Assembly: GCA_035556135.1 (NCBI GenBank) | Contig: DATMFO010000003.1 | Coordinates: 186,001-250,000 of the forward strand | Length of the DNA stretch: 64,000 nt | Reading direction: 5' to 3' | Source of the DNA: ZC4RG30 sp035556135 | Lineage (GTDB): Bacteria; Pseudomonadota; Gammaproteobacteria; Steroidobacterales; Steroidobacteraceae | Shown: positions 1 to 8,733 of the stretch, one piece after another | How the letters are laid out: every line of letters begins with the position of its first letter | Position numbering within the stretch: position 1 is the stretch's first letter | Translations under genes and position numbers: made by a program | Notes under the pieces: model-generated | Database searches by the model: none | The model's input: only the letters and a program-made list of their open reading frames with translations | What the model was told of the DNA's origin: nothing

Positions 1-787
1 AACTGGCAGGAATGCCGGCCGGGCGCGAGGGCACTTTCATGCCGTCGGGCAGCTGGCTGGCCAGCTGTATGCGCCGCTCGATCTCGCGCACATCGGTGAG
101 GTACTGGTCCACACGCGCGGCGTCCTGGCCGCCCAGCGTGCGGCGCAGGGACCCGATGTCCGACATCACCGAATCCAGCAGCGAGGCGGCCTGCTCGCGC
201 CGCGCGCTGCGCTCGGCCTCCGTGCTGCCCTGGCCGAAGACCTTCTCGAACACCACCTGCGGGTTCCTCTGCATCGGCAGCGGCGTGGTGGCCGAGGACC
301 AGGACATGGTGCGGCCGTCCTCGATGGTGAGCTCGAGCGAGGGCAGGGGAGACTTCTGGCCGATACCCCGTGCGGCAACCTGGTCCACCGAGACGCCCAT
401 GCGGTTGGGATCTTCGCTCACATCAACGCAGTTGAGGAAGGTGGCCGATGCGCGCGCATGGTTGGCGGCCGCGGAGCCATCCGTGCCATAGCCTGTCTGC
501 AGGCGCAGGCCGCTGATGATGTTCAGGTAGTCGCGGTGGGCTTCCAGGGGCTTGAGGATCTCGGGGAACTCGAAGTCGCGGCCCTCGGTGGCGGGCGTCC
601 ACTTGGCCATGGTCTTGCCATGCGGGATGTACACCGCGGCGTAGCGCGTGCGCGGCGCAGCCGCTGACTGCGCAAAGGCAGTGGCTGCAGGCAGCATGGC
701 ATCCAGCAGCGGCAGCGCAATGGCAATGCCGCCCGCGCCCCGCAGCACGTGGCGGCGCGAAATATGCTTTCTGGTGATGAAGTTCAT
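1..787 (-). CDS. DUF1552 family exported protein, 3' end outside the window
   Basis: The gene runs leftward from an ATG at 787 and is still open at base 1, so only the first 262 residues are visible. The N-terminus has the twin-arginine-like sequence ISRRHVLRGAGG followed by a hydrophobic stretch, indicating Tat export. The phrases YAAVYIPHGKTMAKWTP and NHARASATFLNC match the DUF1552 family as I know it. That family is common in Planctomycetes and in some Proteobacteria and usually sits beside DUF1592-type cytochromes. The start lies 26 bases after the stop of the DUF1592 gene on the same strand, so the two are probably one operon. The biochemical function of DUF1552 is unknown; a role with the neighbouring haem protein is inference. 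Confidence 0.85.
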   Translation of the reverse strand, partial: MNFITRKHISRRHVLRGAGGIAIALPLLDAMLPAATAFAQSAAAPRTRYAAVYIPHGKTMAKWTPATEGRDFEFPEILKPLEAHRDYLNIISGLRLQTGYGTDGSAAANHARASATFLNCVDVSEDPNRMGVSVDQVAARGIGQKSPLPSLELTIEDGRTMSWSSATTPLPMQRNPQVVFEKVFGQGSTEAERSARREQAASLLDSVMSDIGSLRRTLGGQDAARVDQYLTDVREIERRIQLASQLPDGMKVPSRPAGIPAS

Positions 788-813
788 GTTGGCCCCCGCA
801 GGTCTTATTGCTG

Positions 814-3231
814 CTATTTGCTGCTTGCCGCCACCAGCGCCGGGCCGGTGGCCGCCCGCTGCTGGAACGGCACGCTCTCGATGATGTTCGTGATCAGTGT
901 GGCCAGGCGGAAGTCATCCGCGCGGCTGCGGCGCACGATCTCGCGCACGGTGGGCTGGTCGGCATGCGTCACTGCCCGGCCCAGCGCATAGGTCATCAGC
1001 TTCTCGGTGAAGGCGATGACATAGATGTCACTGCTGCGTACGAGCGCCGCGCGCAGGTCATCGGGACCTCCGATGGCCGTGCCATCCACCATGGTGCCCT
1101 GTGCGTCGATGGGCAGTCCGCCGTCCTCGGTGCGCAGGCGGCCGGTCTTGTCGAAGGGTTCCATTGCGAAGCCGATGGGATCGATCACGGCGTGGCAGCT
1201 GCGGCAGGACGGATTTTCCCGATGCGCTTCGAGCCGCGCGCGCAGCGTGGCCGGCCCGTCCAGGTGCACCGACTGGTCCAGGTTGGTCTCGACGCCCGGC
1301 GGCGGATTCGGCACCGGCAGTCCCAGCAGGTTTTCCAGCACCCACTTGCCGCGCGTCACGGGCGAGGTGCGGTCGGCCACGGAAGTGACAGTGAGGATGC
1401 TGGCCTGGCCCAGCACGCCGCGGCGCGGGCTGTTGGCCGGCAGCTCCGCGCGACGCATGCCGGCGCCGCGGATGCCCTCGATGCCGTAGTGCCTGGCGAG
1501 CCGCTCGTTGAGAAAGGTGTAGTCGGTGTCGAGCAGGGTGGTGATGGGCCTGTTCTCGCGCAGGACGCTGCCGAAGAGCAGTTCGGTCTCTTCCTGCATG
1601 GCACGGCGCAGGCTGTTGTCGAAGGCCGGATCGTCAGGCGCCACCGTTGCCAGGGCGCGCAGGCCCAGCCACTGCGCCGCAAAGTTGCGCGTCAGCGCAC
1701 CGGACTTCGGATCCGCCAGCATGCGGTTGACCTGCTTCCTGAGTTCCGCGGAGCGGCCCAGCTTGCCGGCGCTGGCCAGTTGCAGCAGTTCGTCGTCGGG
1801 CACGCTGCTCCACAGGAAGAAGGAAAGACGCGAGGCCAGCTCCAGGTCGCTCACGCGGTACGCGCGGCCGGCGACCGCATTGGCGGGATCGGCTTCCACC
1901 TTGAAGAGGAAGCGTGGGTCCACCAGCACGCGTGCCACGGCGTACTGGATGCCCACATCGAAGTCGCCGCGGCCGCGCCCGTCGCGGAAGGCAGCCAGCA
2001 ATGGCTCGAGGACGGTTGTGTCGGATTCCTGCACCGGCCGGCGGTAGGCGCGTGTTGCCAGCTGCGCGAGGATCCTGCGTGCACAGGGCAATTCTTCCGC
2101 GCTGCCTGCTGGCGTGCAGACGAACAGTCGCGCGCGGCTCGGCGTATTGCCGCGACCCGTCACCTTGTTTGGGCCATTCACCGTGATGCCGGTGACGCCG
2201 CCGGCGTCATTGCGGCCGGTAAATATGCCTTCCACATTGCCGGGGCGCGCCAGGTCCACCAGTGCGGCGCCGATGGTGTGCGTGCCTGCAGTCAGCGGAA
2301 TGGTGAAACGCGAGGGGTTGCTGACCTGCAGCGGCTTGCCATCCACGATCACCACCACGCGCGCAGTGGGCCCGCTGAAGGCGGCGGGATTGGCGCCAAG
2401 GCCTCCGCCGCCGCCACGGCCGCCACCGCCGGCAGCCGAGGCGATGCTGATGTCATAGCTGCCGTCCAGCGGGAAGAAATATTCGCCGATCATGCCGCCG
2501 CGCGTGCCCAGGGGCAGCCCATCCGTGCGGCCCGTGTTGCGCATGGAAACCCGTACCGGTTCCATGGTGAGGTCACCCACCGCCTCGCGGCTGATGCGCA
2601 TGGCCGCCGAGACGTAGCCATCGACCAGCGCCGGCGACACAACAAGCATCTCGGCGATGTTGTCGAAGCCCTCCCCTGGATCATCTGGCGGGAGCAGGGC
2701 GGTAGCGTCGATCTCCAGGCCCAGCACGTCGCGGATCGCGTTCGCGTACTCGGTGCGGTTGAGCCGGCCCATGACCGATGCAGGCAGGCGGAAATGATCC
2801 TTGTCATGCCGGTCGAGCGCCTGCTCGATGGACGCGGCGAACAGCCTGGCCGTCGAAGCCGGCGGCCGCGCCGAATCCGCCGGGGGCATCATGCCGCCGC
2901 GGACCTTGCGCGATACCTTTTCCCAGATTTCGGCGTCGGATCCGATGTCGGCCGTGGAACTGGTGCCCAGGTCCAGGCCGCCGGCGTAGTCCTCGCCGTT
3001 GTGGCACTTGGAGCAATACTGGTCGATGAAGGCCTGCTGGGCGGCGGGTGTGTTGCGGACGCTGGCGCCGGCGGACTTCATCAACGTGGTCAGCTTTGCG
3101 CCGGCATTGGCTTCAAGGTCCGGGGCTTCCCTGGCTCCCGTTTCAGTCGCGAATGCCAGGCAAAGGATGGCCGACCAGGCGACGGCCGGACCGGAAGCTG
3201 CATAACCCATCAAGCGAACTCCGCGCATCAT
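814..3231 (-). CDS. Exported DUF1587/DUF1592/DUF1588/DUF1585-type protein with two CXXCH haem motifs
   Basis: This is an 805-residue protein. The chosen start gives a signal peptide: MMRGVR, a hydrophobic core, then ATETGA. Starts at 3228 and 3210 are also possible; reading further upstream adds sequence that does not look coding. A c-type haem site CSKCH lies at residues 73-77 and a second, CRSCH, at about 676-680. Between them lie the alpha-helical DUF1592/DUF1588-like region and a Gly-rich beta segment that resembles a carbohydrate-binding module. The C-terminal phrase HAVIDPIGFAMEPFDKTGR is typical of the DUF1588/DUF1585 part. The family is widespread in Planctomycetes, with unsettled function. 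It heads a likely operon with the DUF1552 gene. A periplasmic redox or polymer-degradation role is inference. Confidence 0.88.
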   Translation of the reverse strand: MMRGVRLMGYAASGPAVAWSAILCLAFATETGAREAPDLEANAGAKLTTLMKSAGASVRNTPAAQQAFIDQYCSKCHNGEDYAGGLDLGTSSTADIGSDAEIWEKVSRKVRGGMMPPADSARPPASTARLFAASIEQALDRHDKDHFRLPASVMGRLNRTEYANAIRDVLGLEIDATALLPPDDPGEGFDNIAEMLVVSPALVDGYVSAAMRISREAVGDLTMEPVRVSMRNTGRTDGLPLGTRGGMIGEYFFPLDGSYDISIASAAGGGGRGGGGGLGANPAAFSGPTARVVVIVDGKPLQVSNPSRFTIPLTAGTHTIGAALVDLARPGNVEGIFTGRNDAGGVTGITVNGPNKVTGRGNTPSRARLFVCTPAGSAEELPCARRILAQLATRAYRRPVQESDTTVLEPLLAAFRDGRGRGDFDVGIQYAVARVLVDPRFLFKVEADPANAVAGRAYRVSDLELASRLSFFLWSSVPDDELLQLASAGKLGRSAELRKQVNRMLADPKSGALTRNFAAQWLGLRALATVAPDDPAFDNSLRRAMQEETELLFGSVLRENRPITTLLDTDYTFLNERLARHYGIEGIRGAGMRRAELPANSPRRGVLGQASILTVTSVADRTSPVTRGKWVLENLLGLPVPNPPPGVETNLDQSVHLDGPATLRARLEAHRENPSCRSCHAVIDPIGFAMEPFDKTGRLRTEDGGLPIDAQGTMVDGTAIGGPDDLRAALVRSSDIYVIAFTEKLMTYALGRAVTHADQPTVREIVRRSRADDFRLATLITNIIESVPFQQRAATGPALVAASSK

Positions 3232-3330
3232 CAGAAAGCATTCCGTGGGCGAGGTGAGCCGAGGCTCGACCGGACCTGATAGTAATGTCTTATCCGCAGT
3301 TCGCCGACCCTGGTCCATATGTAATTTAAC

Positions 3331-3346
3331 ATAATATACATTATGC
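3331..3346. promoter_or_regulatory. Inverted repeat in an AT-rich divergent promoter region
   Basis: CATAAT at 3331-3336 and ATTATG at 3341-3346 form 6-bp arms around a 4-base spacer. They lie in an AT-rich patch (about 3310-3355) that contrasts with the GC-rich surroundings. The patch lies between the leftward DUF1592 gene (start 3231) and the rightward gene at 3454, so it probably holds one or both promoters. The repeat could be an operator. No regulator gene is adjacent and I cannot name the protein. Confidence 0.4.
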
Positions 3347-3453
3347 GAAGTAAATGAGGTGCGCACCAGGAATTCCCGTTCAGCTCGGTTCAGAGCGTGA
3401 CCCGGTCCGCAGCGAGCGTCCCGAACCCCGGCAACGATCAATTCGGAGGTCCA

Positions 3454-3870
3454 ATGTTCGACGCCAGGAATAAATCCAGACTTCTTGCGTGCGCAGTCAT
3501 CGTGTTGGCAGTCCCCGCGGCACTCTGGCTGGGCACATATATCGTTCGTAGTGCGCAACTCGCAGCTGAGAAGCGCGCGGATGAAGAGCAACCGTTCGAC
3601 CTGACACGCTCTGCAGCCCCCCCCGTGGGTGCTGCCGCGCAAGCCATCATGCAACCGGTACATGATGCGACCGTCCAGGCCTTGAATGACTTGAACCGGG
3701 ACTTCCTGCTGAAGGAAGCCGCGCGCAAAGAGAAGCTTGCAGCGGAACGCGAGGCGCGAATCCCCAAGGCCTACCGCTGGAAGGATCACACCGGCATCTG
3801 GCATTTGTCACAGACGCCGCCTCCAATTGATGCCGAGGCTGTAGAAGTCATAACAGTGACAATCCGTTAG
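3454..3870 (+). CDS. Small membrane-anchored protein with a DUF4124-like C-terminus
   Basis: The product is 138 residues. ATG 3454 is chosen because GGAGGT lies at 3445-3450; the frame is open upstream but has no better start. Residues about 8-30 form one strongly hydrophobic helix (signal anchor or uncleaved signal). An alanine- and charge-rich helical region follows, with AARKEKLAAEREAR likely to form a coiled coil. The C-terminal phrase YRWKDHTGIWHLSQTPPP resembles the DUF4124 motif (YxWxDxxGxxHxSxxPP) found in many gammaproteobacterial envelope proteins. The assignment rests on that motif only. The next gene, 84 bases downstream on the same strand, is another small exported protein. Function is unknown. 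Confidence 0.7.
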   Translation: MFDARNKSRLLACAVIVLAVPAALWLGTYIVRSAQLAAEKRADEEQPFDLTRSAAPPVGAAAQAIMQPVHDATVQALNDLNRDFLLKEAARKEKLAAEREARIPKAYRWKDHTGIWHLSQTPPPIDAEAVEVITVTIR

Positions 3871-3954
3871 CAGGCGCTGTTCATTTTGAGTTCAGCTTGC
3901 CGGGCAGACTCTACGTGCGGATTCGCCCAGCAGAACTGTGTGAAGGAATTCACC

Positions 3955-4359
3955 ATGGACTCATCAACACGGATGATGATGATCGGTCTGCTCGCACTGG
4001 CTCCGATGCTGGCCTCGGCGAGATCGGAGTACGCCCAGTGCCTTGCGGAGCAGAACCAGCAGCGTGCGCTCGGTAGCTTTGGCGGTTTCCGATCTGCCAT
4101 CAGGGTTCCGTCAGTCTCCTACCCGCGTTACTACTCCTCCCTGGATTACGGCAACTCTTTCAGCGGCCTTTCCATGAACAGCTACCCGATACGGTTCGCA
4201 TCCATGTCCGGTGGCTACGCCGACGTGCTGGCAGCCATGGTGCGCATCTGCAGGCAATACAAGGAAAAGCCTGAGCCGCCGAAATTCCGGGTGTTCGGCG
4301 TGAAGTCACCGGCATTGAATCGTGCGGGGAACCGTCCGCGGGATGGGGGCTCACAGTAG
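3955..4359 (+). CDS. Small exported protein of unknown function
   Basis: The product is 134 residues, starting at ATG 3955, preceded by AAGGA about 8 bases upstream. The first 20 residues (DSSTRMMMIGLLALAPMLASA) look like a cleavable signal peptide ending in ASA. The mature part is rich in Ser, Tyr, Arg and Gly, with two cysteines (AQCLAEQ and RICRQY) that could form a disulfide. I do not recognise a family. It may be co-transcribed with the DUF4124-like gene upstream, because no terminator is visible in the 84-base gap. Confidence 0.65.
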   Translation: MDSSTRMMMIGLLALAPMLASARSEYAQCLAEQNQQRALGSFGGFRSAIRVPSVSYPRYYSSLDYGNSFSGLSMNSYPIRFASMSGGYADVLAAMVRICRQYKEKPEPPKFRVFGVKSPALNRAGNRPRDGGSQ

Positions 4360-4472
4360 GGCAACACGCGCATCGTCGCCGCCCGCTCCCGGGTCTGGCT
4401 GACAGCCTTTCGATCTCCCATTCCGCGCAGCAGGCGCTATCCTTGCGGCCAGTTTCCGCCTGAGGTGTCGCC

Positions 4473-7331
4473 ATGCTCCGTCCACTGCTTGTCGCTCTCG
4501 CCGCCTGCGCCCTGCCACTTGCCGGTTGCGGATCGAAATCGGCCAAGGTGGCCGAACCGGCTCCGGCATCCGAACTGCTCGCGAAGGTCGACATTCCCTA
4601 CGAGCAGTTCGAGCTGGAGAACGGCCTCAGGGTGCTGGTGCACACCGATCGCAAGGCGCCGGTGGTGGCGGTGTCGATCTGGTATGACGTGGGTTCCAAG
4701 CACGAGCCGGCGGGCAAGACCGGATTCGCGCATCTCTTCGAACACCTGATGTTCAACGGCACGGAGAACGTGCCGGGGGATTTCTTCGAGCCGCTGCGCC
4801 AGATCGGCGCCACCGATCTCAACGGCACCACCTGGTTCGATCGCACCAACTACTTCCAGACCGTGCCGACGCCGGCGCTGGAGGTGCCGCTGTTCATGGA
4901 AAGCGACCGCATGGGACATCTGCTTGGCGCGGTAACGCAGCAGGTGCTCGACAACCAGCGCGGCGTGGTGCAGAACGAGAAACGGCAGGGGGACAACCAG
5001 CCCTACGGGCTGGTGGAGTACGCGCAGCTCGCCGCCCTGCTCCCCCCGGATCATCCCTACGGCCACAGCACCATCGGCTCGATGGCGGATCTCGACAGCG
5101 CCAGCCTCGAGGACGTGAAGAAGTGGTTCACCGACCACTATGGACCGAACAACGCCATCCTTGTGCTGGCGGGCGACATCGACGTGGCGACCGCGAAGTC
5201 GCTCACCGGGAAGTATTTCGGCGACATCCCGCGTGGCAAGCCGGCGCCGAAGGTCGATGTGCCGGTTCCCACGCTGCAGGAAGCGAAGTTCGAGACCATG
5301 AAGGACCAGGTGCCGACGCAGCGGCTGTACCGCATGTGGACGGCACCCGGGCTCAATGATCCGGAGGCGGTGCCGCTGGGCATCGGCATGGCTGTGCTGG
5401 GCGGGCTTTCCAGCTCGCGGCTGGACAACATCATGGTGCGCCAGGAGCAGCTCGCGGTGCGCGTTTCGGCCTCCTACCAGGATTTCGCCCAGCTCGGATT
5501 CCTCGAAGTCTTCGCCGACGTGAAGCCAGGCGTGGATCCTGATGTGGTGGCGAAGCGGCTGGATGAAATCGTCGCGCAGTTCATCGAGGAAGGCCCGACG
5601 GAGGACGAGGTGCAGCGCGTGGTGGTGCGCAACATCTCCGGCGCGATCGCCGGGCTGGAATCAGTTGGCGGCTTCAGTGGCAAGGCGCCCACGCTGGCTG
5701 AAGGCCTGCTCTACTCCGGTGATCCTGACTTCTACAAGAAGCGCCTGGCCTCGGCACCGCCGGCGCAGGTGAAGGCGGCGCTGCAGAAGTGGCTCAAGCG
5801 TCCGGTGTATGCATTGCACGTGGTGCCGGGCGAGCGCGATGCCTATGAAGAGGCCAGCGGAGTCAGGTCGCGCGATGGCGCGGCGCGCGGACCGGCCTTC
5901 TACCGGCCGCCAGGGGAAGACTTCATGGGTCGCGGTCCGCTGATGGCCGTGGACCGCAGCAAGCTGCCGGAAGTGGGCACCATCGCGAACCTGGACTTCC
6001 CGACGGTGGAGTCCGGCGAGCTGTCCAACGGCATCAAGGTGTACTTCGCGCGGCGCGAAGCGGTGCCGACGCTGCGCCTGTCGGTGGTTCTCGATGCGGG
6101 CTATGCCGCGGACCCGAAGGAGAAGCTCGGCACGCAGTCGTTGATGCTGGCGCTGCTCACCGAGGGCACCACCACGCGCAACAGCACGCAGATCGCAGAG
6201 GACCAGGAGCGTCTGGGCGCCAGCATTTCCGCCTCGGCCAGCCTCGACCGCACCGGCATCTCGATGTTCGCGCTGGTGCCGAACCTGGGTCTGTCGCTGG
6301 ACCTGCTGGCAGACATCGTGAAGAACCCGGCCTTTGATCCGGGCGAACTGGAGCGCCTGCGCGTGCAGCAGCTCAATGGCATTGCCGAGGAGACCAGCGA
6401 TCCCCAGGCGCTGGCCCAGCGCACGCTGCCGCCGCTGATCTATGGCGCCAGCCATCCCTACGGCATTCCCTTCAGCGGAACCGGCGACCCGGCCGTGGTG
6501 GAGAAGCTCACGCGCGATGACCTGGTGGCGTTCCACCAGCAGTGGATCCGTCCTGACAACGCGACCATCTTCGCGGTGGGCGATACGACGCTGCAGGCGC
6601 TGCTGCCGCAGCTGGAGCAGCGCTTCGGCAAGAACTGGGCGGTGCCACAGGTGGCCCGCGGCACCAAGAACTTCGACGCGCAGATCCCGGCGCGCAGCGA
6701 GCGCATCGTGCTGGTGCATCGCGCCGGTTCGCCGCAGTCGATGATCTATGCCGGCCAGGTGATGGACCTGGAGGGCTCCTCGGACCTGGAAGCCCTGCTC
6801 GCCGGCAACGAGGTGCTGGGCGGCAACTTCCTCTCGCGCATCAACATGGACCTGCGCGAGGACAAGGGCTGGTCCTATGGCGTGCGTGGCAGCGTGAACC
6901 GGCTGCAGCATCGCATTCCCTACCTGCTGCGTGCACCGGTGCAGACCGACAGGACCGGCGACGCCATCCTGGCATTGAAGAAGCAGTTCAAGGATTTCGT
7001 CTCCGGCAAGGGCGTCACGCCGGAGGAACTGGCCCGCACCATCAACGGCCGCGTCCGCGAACTGCCGGGCAGCTTCGAGACCAGCGGCAGCGTGCTGTCC
7101 CAGATGCAGCAGGACGTGCTCTACGAGCGGCCTGCCAATTACGTCGAGACGCTGGCGGAGCGCTACCGGAGCTTCGACGCGGCGGCGCTGGATGCAGCGG
7201 TGCGCGGGGCGGTGGACCCGGAAGGATTCACCTGGGTTGTGGTGGGCGACAAGAACCGGGTGCTTTCGCAGCTGCAGCGGCTGAAGATTCCGGTGACGGT
7301 GGTGGATGCACCCAAGGCTACCGGCGGCTGA
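4473..7331 (+). CDS. M16 family zinc metalloprotease, lipoprotein (two-domain, PqqL/pitrilysin-like)
   Basis: This 952-residue protein starts at ATG 4473, with GAGGTG just upstream. The N-terminus is a lipoprotein signal: the lipobox LAGC gives Cys19 as the lipidated residue. The inverted zinc motif HLFEH lies at residues 87-91, inside GFAHLFEHLMFNGTENVP, with the downstream acidic ligand region around VVQNEKRQG. The second half, from about residue 505, repeats the M16 fold without the zinc motif, as expected of paired active/inactive domains. Families of this kind degrade peptides at the envelope. The protein probably faces the periplasm on the inner or outer membrane. It appears to be a single-gene unit; the 28-bp palindrome at 7346 lies just after its stop. 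Confidence 0.95.
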   Translation: MLRPLLVALAACALPLAGCGSKSAKVAEPAPASELLAKVDIPYEQFELENGLRVLVHTDRKAPVVAVSIWYDVGSKHEPAGKTGFAHLFEHLMFNGTENVPGDFFEPLRQIGATDLNGTTWFDRTNYFQTVPTPALEVPLFMESDRMGHLLGAVTQQVLDNQRGVVQNEKRQGDNQPYGLVEYAQLAALLPPDHPYGHSTIGSMADLDSASLEDVKKWFTDHYGPNNAILVLAGDIDVATAKSLTGKYFGDIPRGKPAPKVDVPVPTLQEAKFETMKDQVPTQRLYRMWTAPGLNDPEAVPLGIGMAVLGGLSSSRLDNIMVRQEQLAVRVSASYQDFAQLGFLEVFADVKPGVDPDVVAKRLDEIVAQFIEEGPTEDEVQRVVVRNISGAIAGLESVGGFSGKAPTLAEGLLYSGDPDFYKKRLASAPPAQVKAALQKWLKRPVYALHVVPGERDAYEEASGVRSRDGAARGPAFYRPPGEDFMGRGPLMAVDRSKLPEVGTIANLDFPTVESGELSNGIKVYFARREAVPTLRLSVVLDAGYAADPKEKLGTQSLMLALLTEGTTTRNSTQIAEDQERLGASISASASLDRTGISMFALVPNLGLSLDLLADIVKNPAFDPGELERLRVQQLNGIAEETSDPQALAQRTLPPLIYGASHPYGIPFSGTGDPAVVEKLTRDDLVAFHQQWIRPDNATIFAVGDTTLQALLPQLEQRFGKNWAVPQVARGTKNFDAQIPARSERIVLVHRAGSPQSMIYAGQVMDLEGSSDLEALLAGNEVLGGNFLSRINMDLREDKGWSYGVRGSVNRLQHRIPYLLRAPVQTDRTGDAILALKKQFKDFVSGKGVTPEELARTINGRVRELPGSFETSGSVLSQMQQDVLYERPANYVETLAERYRSFDAAALDAAVRGAVDPEGFTWVVVGDKNRVLSQLQRLKIPVTVVDAPKATGG

Positions 7332-7345
7332 AAAAATCATTAATT

Positions 7346-7373
7346 ACATGAGGATCAACGTTGATCCTCATGT
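7346..7373. promoter_or_regulatory. Perfect 28-bp palindrome between the M16 protease and DUF4010 genes
   Basis: The left arm ACATGAGGATCAAC (7346-7359) is followed without any spacer by its exact reverse complement (7360-7373). The flanks are AT-rich, with AAATCA on the left and TGATTT on the right adding an imperfect outer dyad. The site begins 15 bases after the protease stop and ends 18 bases before the next start. A perfect, spacerless dyad is more typical of a dimeric repressor operator. It could also form a long RNA hairpin, although no U-tract follows it. Confidence 0.6.
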
Positions 7374-7391
7374 GATTTAGAGGGATTGCCG

Positions 7392-8636
7392 GTGGAATCC
7401 AGCATTTCACTTCAGGCGCTGGCCTCCGCGGTCGGGCTGGGCCTGCTGATCGGGGCGGTACGCGAGCGGGCGCAGACGGATCCTGCCAGTGCGGTGGCGG
7501 GCGTGCGTACTCACCTGCTCGTGGCCCTGGCCGGCACCCTGGGTGCAGCCCTGGGCACAGCGGTGCTGGTGGCTGTACTGCTGCTCATCGGCGCCCTGAT
7601 GGTCGCCAGCTACGTGCGCAACGAGGGGGATCCAGGACTCACGGGCGAGGTGGCGCTGCCGGTCACTGCCCTGCTCGCCGCCCTGGCACATACACACCCG
7701 GGGCTGGCGGCCGGGATCGCAGTGGTGGTGGCTGGAGCCCTCTTCGCCAAGCAGCCACTGCATGAGCTGGTGCGCGAGAAGCTCAGCGAGCGTGAACTGC
7801 GTGATGGCCTGCTGCTCGCCGGCGCTGCGCTGGTGGTGCTGCCACTGCTTCCCGATGAGCCGGTGGATCCCTGGGGCGTGCTGGTGCCTTCGCGCCTCTG
7901 GCGCATGGTGGTGCTCATCCTGGCGGTGGGCATGATGGGTCACATCGCGCTGCGCGCAGCCGGTGCGCGCTGGGGGCTGCCGCTGGCGGGATTCCTGGCC
8001 GGATTCGCCTCCTCCACAGCTGCGGTGGCCGGCTTCGGGCAGCGTGCACGGGCCGAGGTGGGGCATGCGGCGCCGGCGGCGTCTGCGGCGCTGTTTGCCA
8101 ACCTGGGCTCCCTGCTGCTGTTCGCCGGTGTGGTTGGTGCAGGCGCCCCGCGGCTGCTGAGCCTGGTCGCGTTGCCGCTGGGGGCGGCCGCGATGACGCT
8201 GCTGTTGTGTGCCGTGGGCGGGATCTGGCGTCGTGAATCACTGGATGCCCTGCCCCAGGGCGGCAAGGCAAGGGTGTTCCACCTGAGCCATGCGCTGCTG
8301 CTGGCCGGACTGATGGCAGTGCTGCTGCTGGGCTCGACCTTGTTGCAGCGTTATTTCGGCAGCGCAGGGGTGATGGCCGCGGCCGCCGCCGTGGCCATGG
8401 TCGAAGTCCAGGCCGCGGCGGCCAGCCTGGCCCAGCTGGCGGCCAACGGACAGCTGACTCTGGTGGCGGCCGGCTGGGGCCTGGTGCTGCTGGTGTTCAT
8501 GGCCGGGGTCGCCAAGAGTGCGCTGGCCTTTGCCAGCGGCGGGGCCCGCTATGGCGGGCGGGTAGCCACCGGGCTGGCAGCCGCGGCTGCGGCAATGGCC
8601 CTGGTGCAGGTGCTGCTGCAGGCTGGCCGCGCCTGA
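7392..8636 (+). CDS. MgtC/SapB and DUF4010 family integral membrane protein
   Basis: I choose GTG 7392 because AGAGGG (7379-7384) is about 7 bases upstream; TTG 7386 would overlap that ribosome site. The 414-residue product is almost wholly hydrophobic, with about 12 predicted membrane segments. The N-terminal part (SAVGLGLLIGAVRER, then GVRTHLLVALAGTLGA) matches the MgtC/SapB N-terminal domain. The rest matches DUF4010, with a conserved loop at GLPLAGFLAGFASSTAAVAGF. MgtC-type proteins are linked to magnesium homeostasis and virulence; the role of the DUF4010 type is not established. It appears to be a single gene; the palindrome at 7346-7373 lies in its promoter region and may control it. 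Confidence 0.85.
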   Translation: MESSISLQALASAVGLGLLIGAVRERAQTDPASAVAGVRTHLLVALAGTLGAALGTAVLVAVLLLIGALMVASYVRNEGDPGLTGEVALPVTALLAALAHTHPGLAAGIAVVVAGALFAKQPLHELVREKLSERELRDGLLLAGAALVVLPLLPDEPVDPWGVLVPSRLWRMVVLILAVGMMGHIALRAAGARWGLPLAGFLAGFASSTAAVAGFGQRARAEVGHAAPAASAALFANLGSLLLFAGVVGAGAPRLLSLVALPLGAAAMTLLLCAVGGIWRRESLDALPQGGKARVFHLSHALLLAGLMAVLLLGSTLLQRYFGSAGVMAAAAAVAMVEVQAAAASLAQLAANGQLTLVAAGWGLVLLVFMAGVAKSALAFASGGARYGGRVATGLAAAAAAMALVQVLLQAGRA

Positions 8637-8647
8637 TTCCGTCCGGA

Positions 8648-8670
8648 ATCCGGAACGGCGCGTTCCGGAT
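8648..8670 (+). terminator. GC-rich hairpin after the DUF4010 gene
   Basis: ATCCGGAACG (8648-8657) and CGTTCCGGAT (8661-8670) form a 10-bp stem with a 3-base loop, 11 bases after the stop at 8636. No U-tract follows, so termination by this hairpin alone is uncertain. The core TCCGGAA also occurs once more just upstream, at 8642-8648. Confidence 0.45.
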
Positions 8671-8697
8671 CACGGCCGCAATTCACGGATCGGGCGA

Positions 8698-8725
8698 TTG
8701 CACTCGTGTCATGCGGGTGTATATT
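8698..8725 (+). promoter_or_regulatory. Sigma-70-type promoter for the gene at 8844
   Basis: TTGCAC at 8698-8703 and TATATT at 8720-8725 are separated by 16 bases, a good match to the sigma-70 consensus. Transcription would begin near 8731-8733, directly before the hairpin at 8734. The leader to the start codon would be about 110 bases. Confidence 0.6.
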
Positions 8726-8733
8726 CGCCCTCT

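Noticed and set aside
808..3279. Long open frame on the plus strand (823 codons)
   Set aside because: It is antisense to the DUF1592 gene, which has a signal peptide and haem motifs. Its composition (Ala, Gly, Arg, His, Gln) is the usual shadow of high-GC coding DNA.
5661..7340. Minus-strand open frame (559 codons)
   Set aside because: Antisense to the M16 protease; His/Gln/Arg-rich translation with no recognisable domain.
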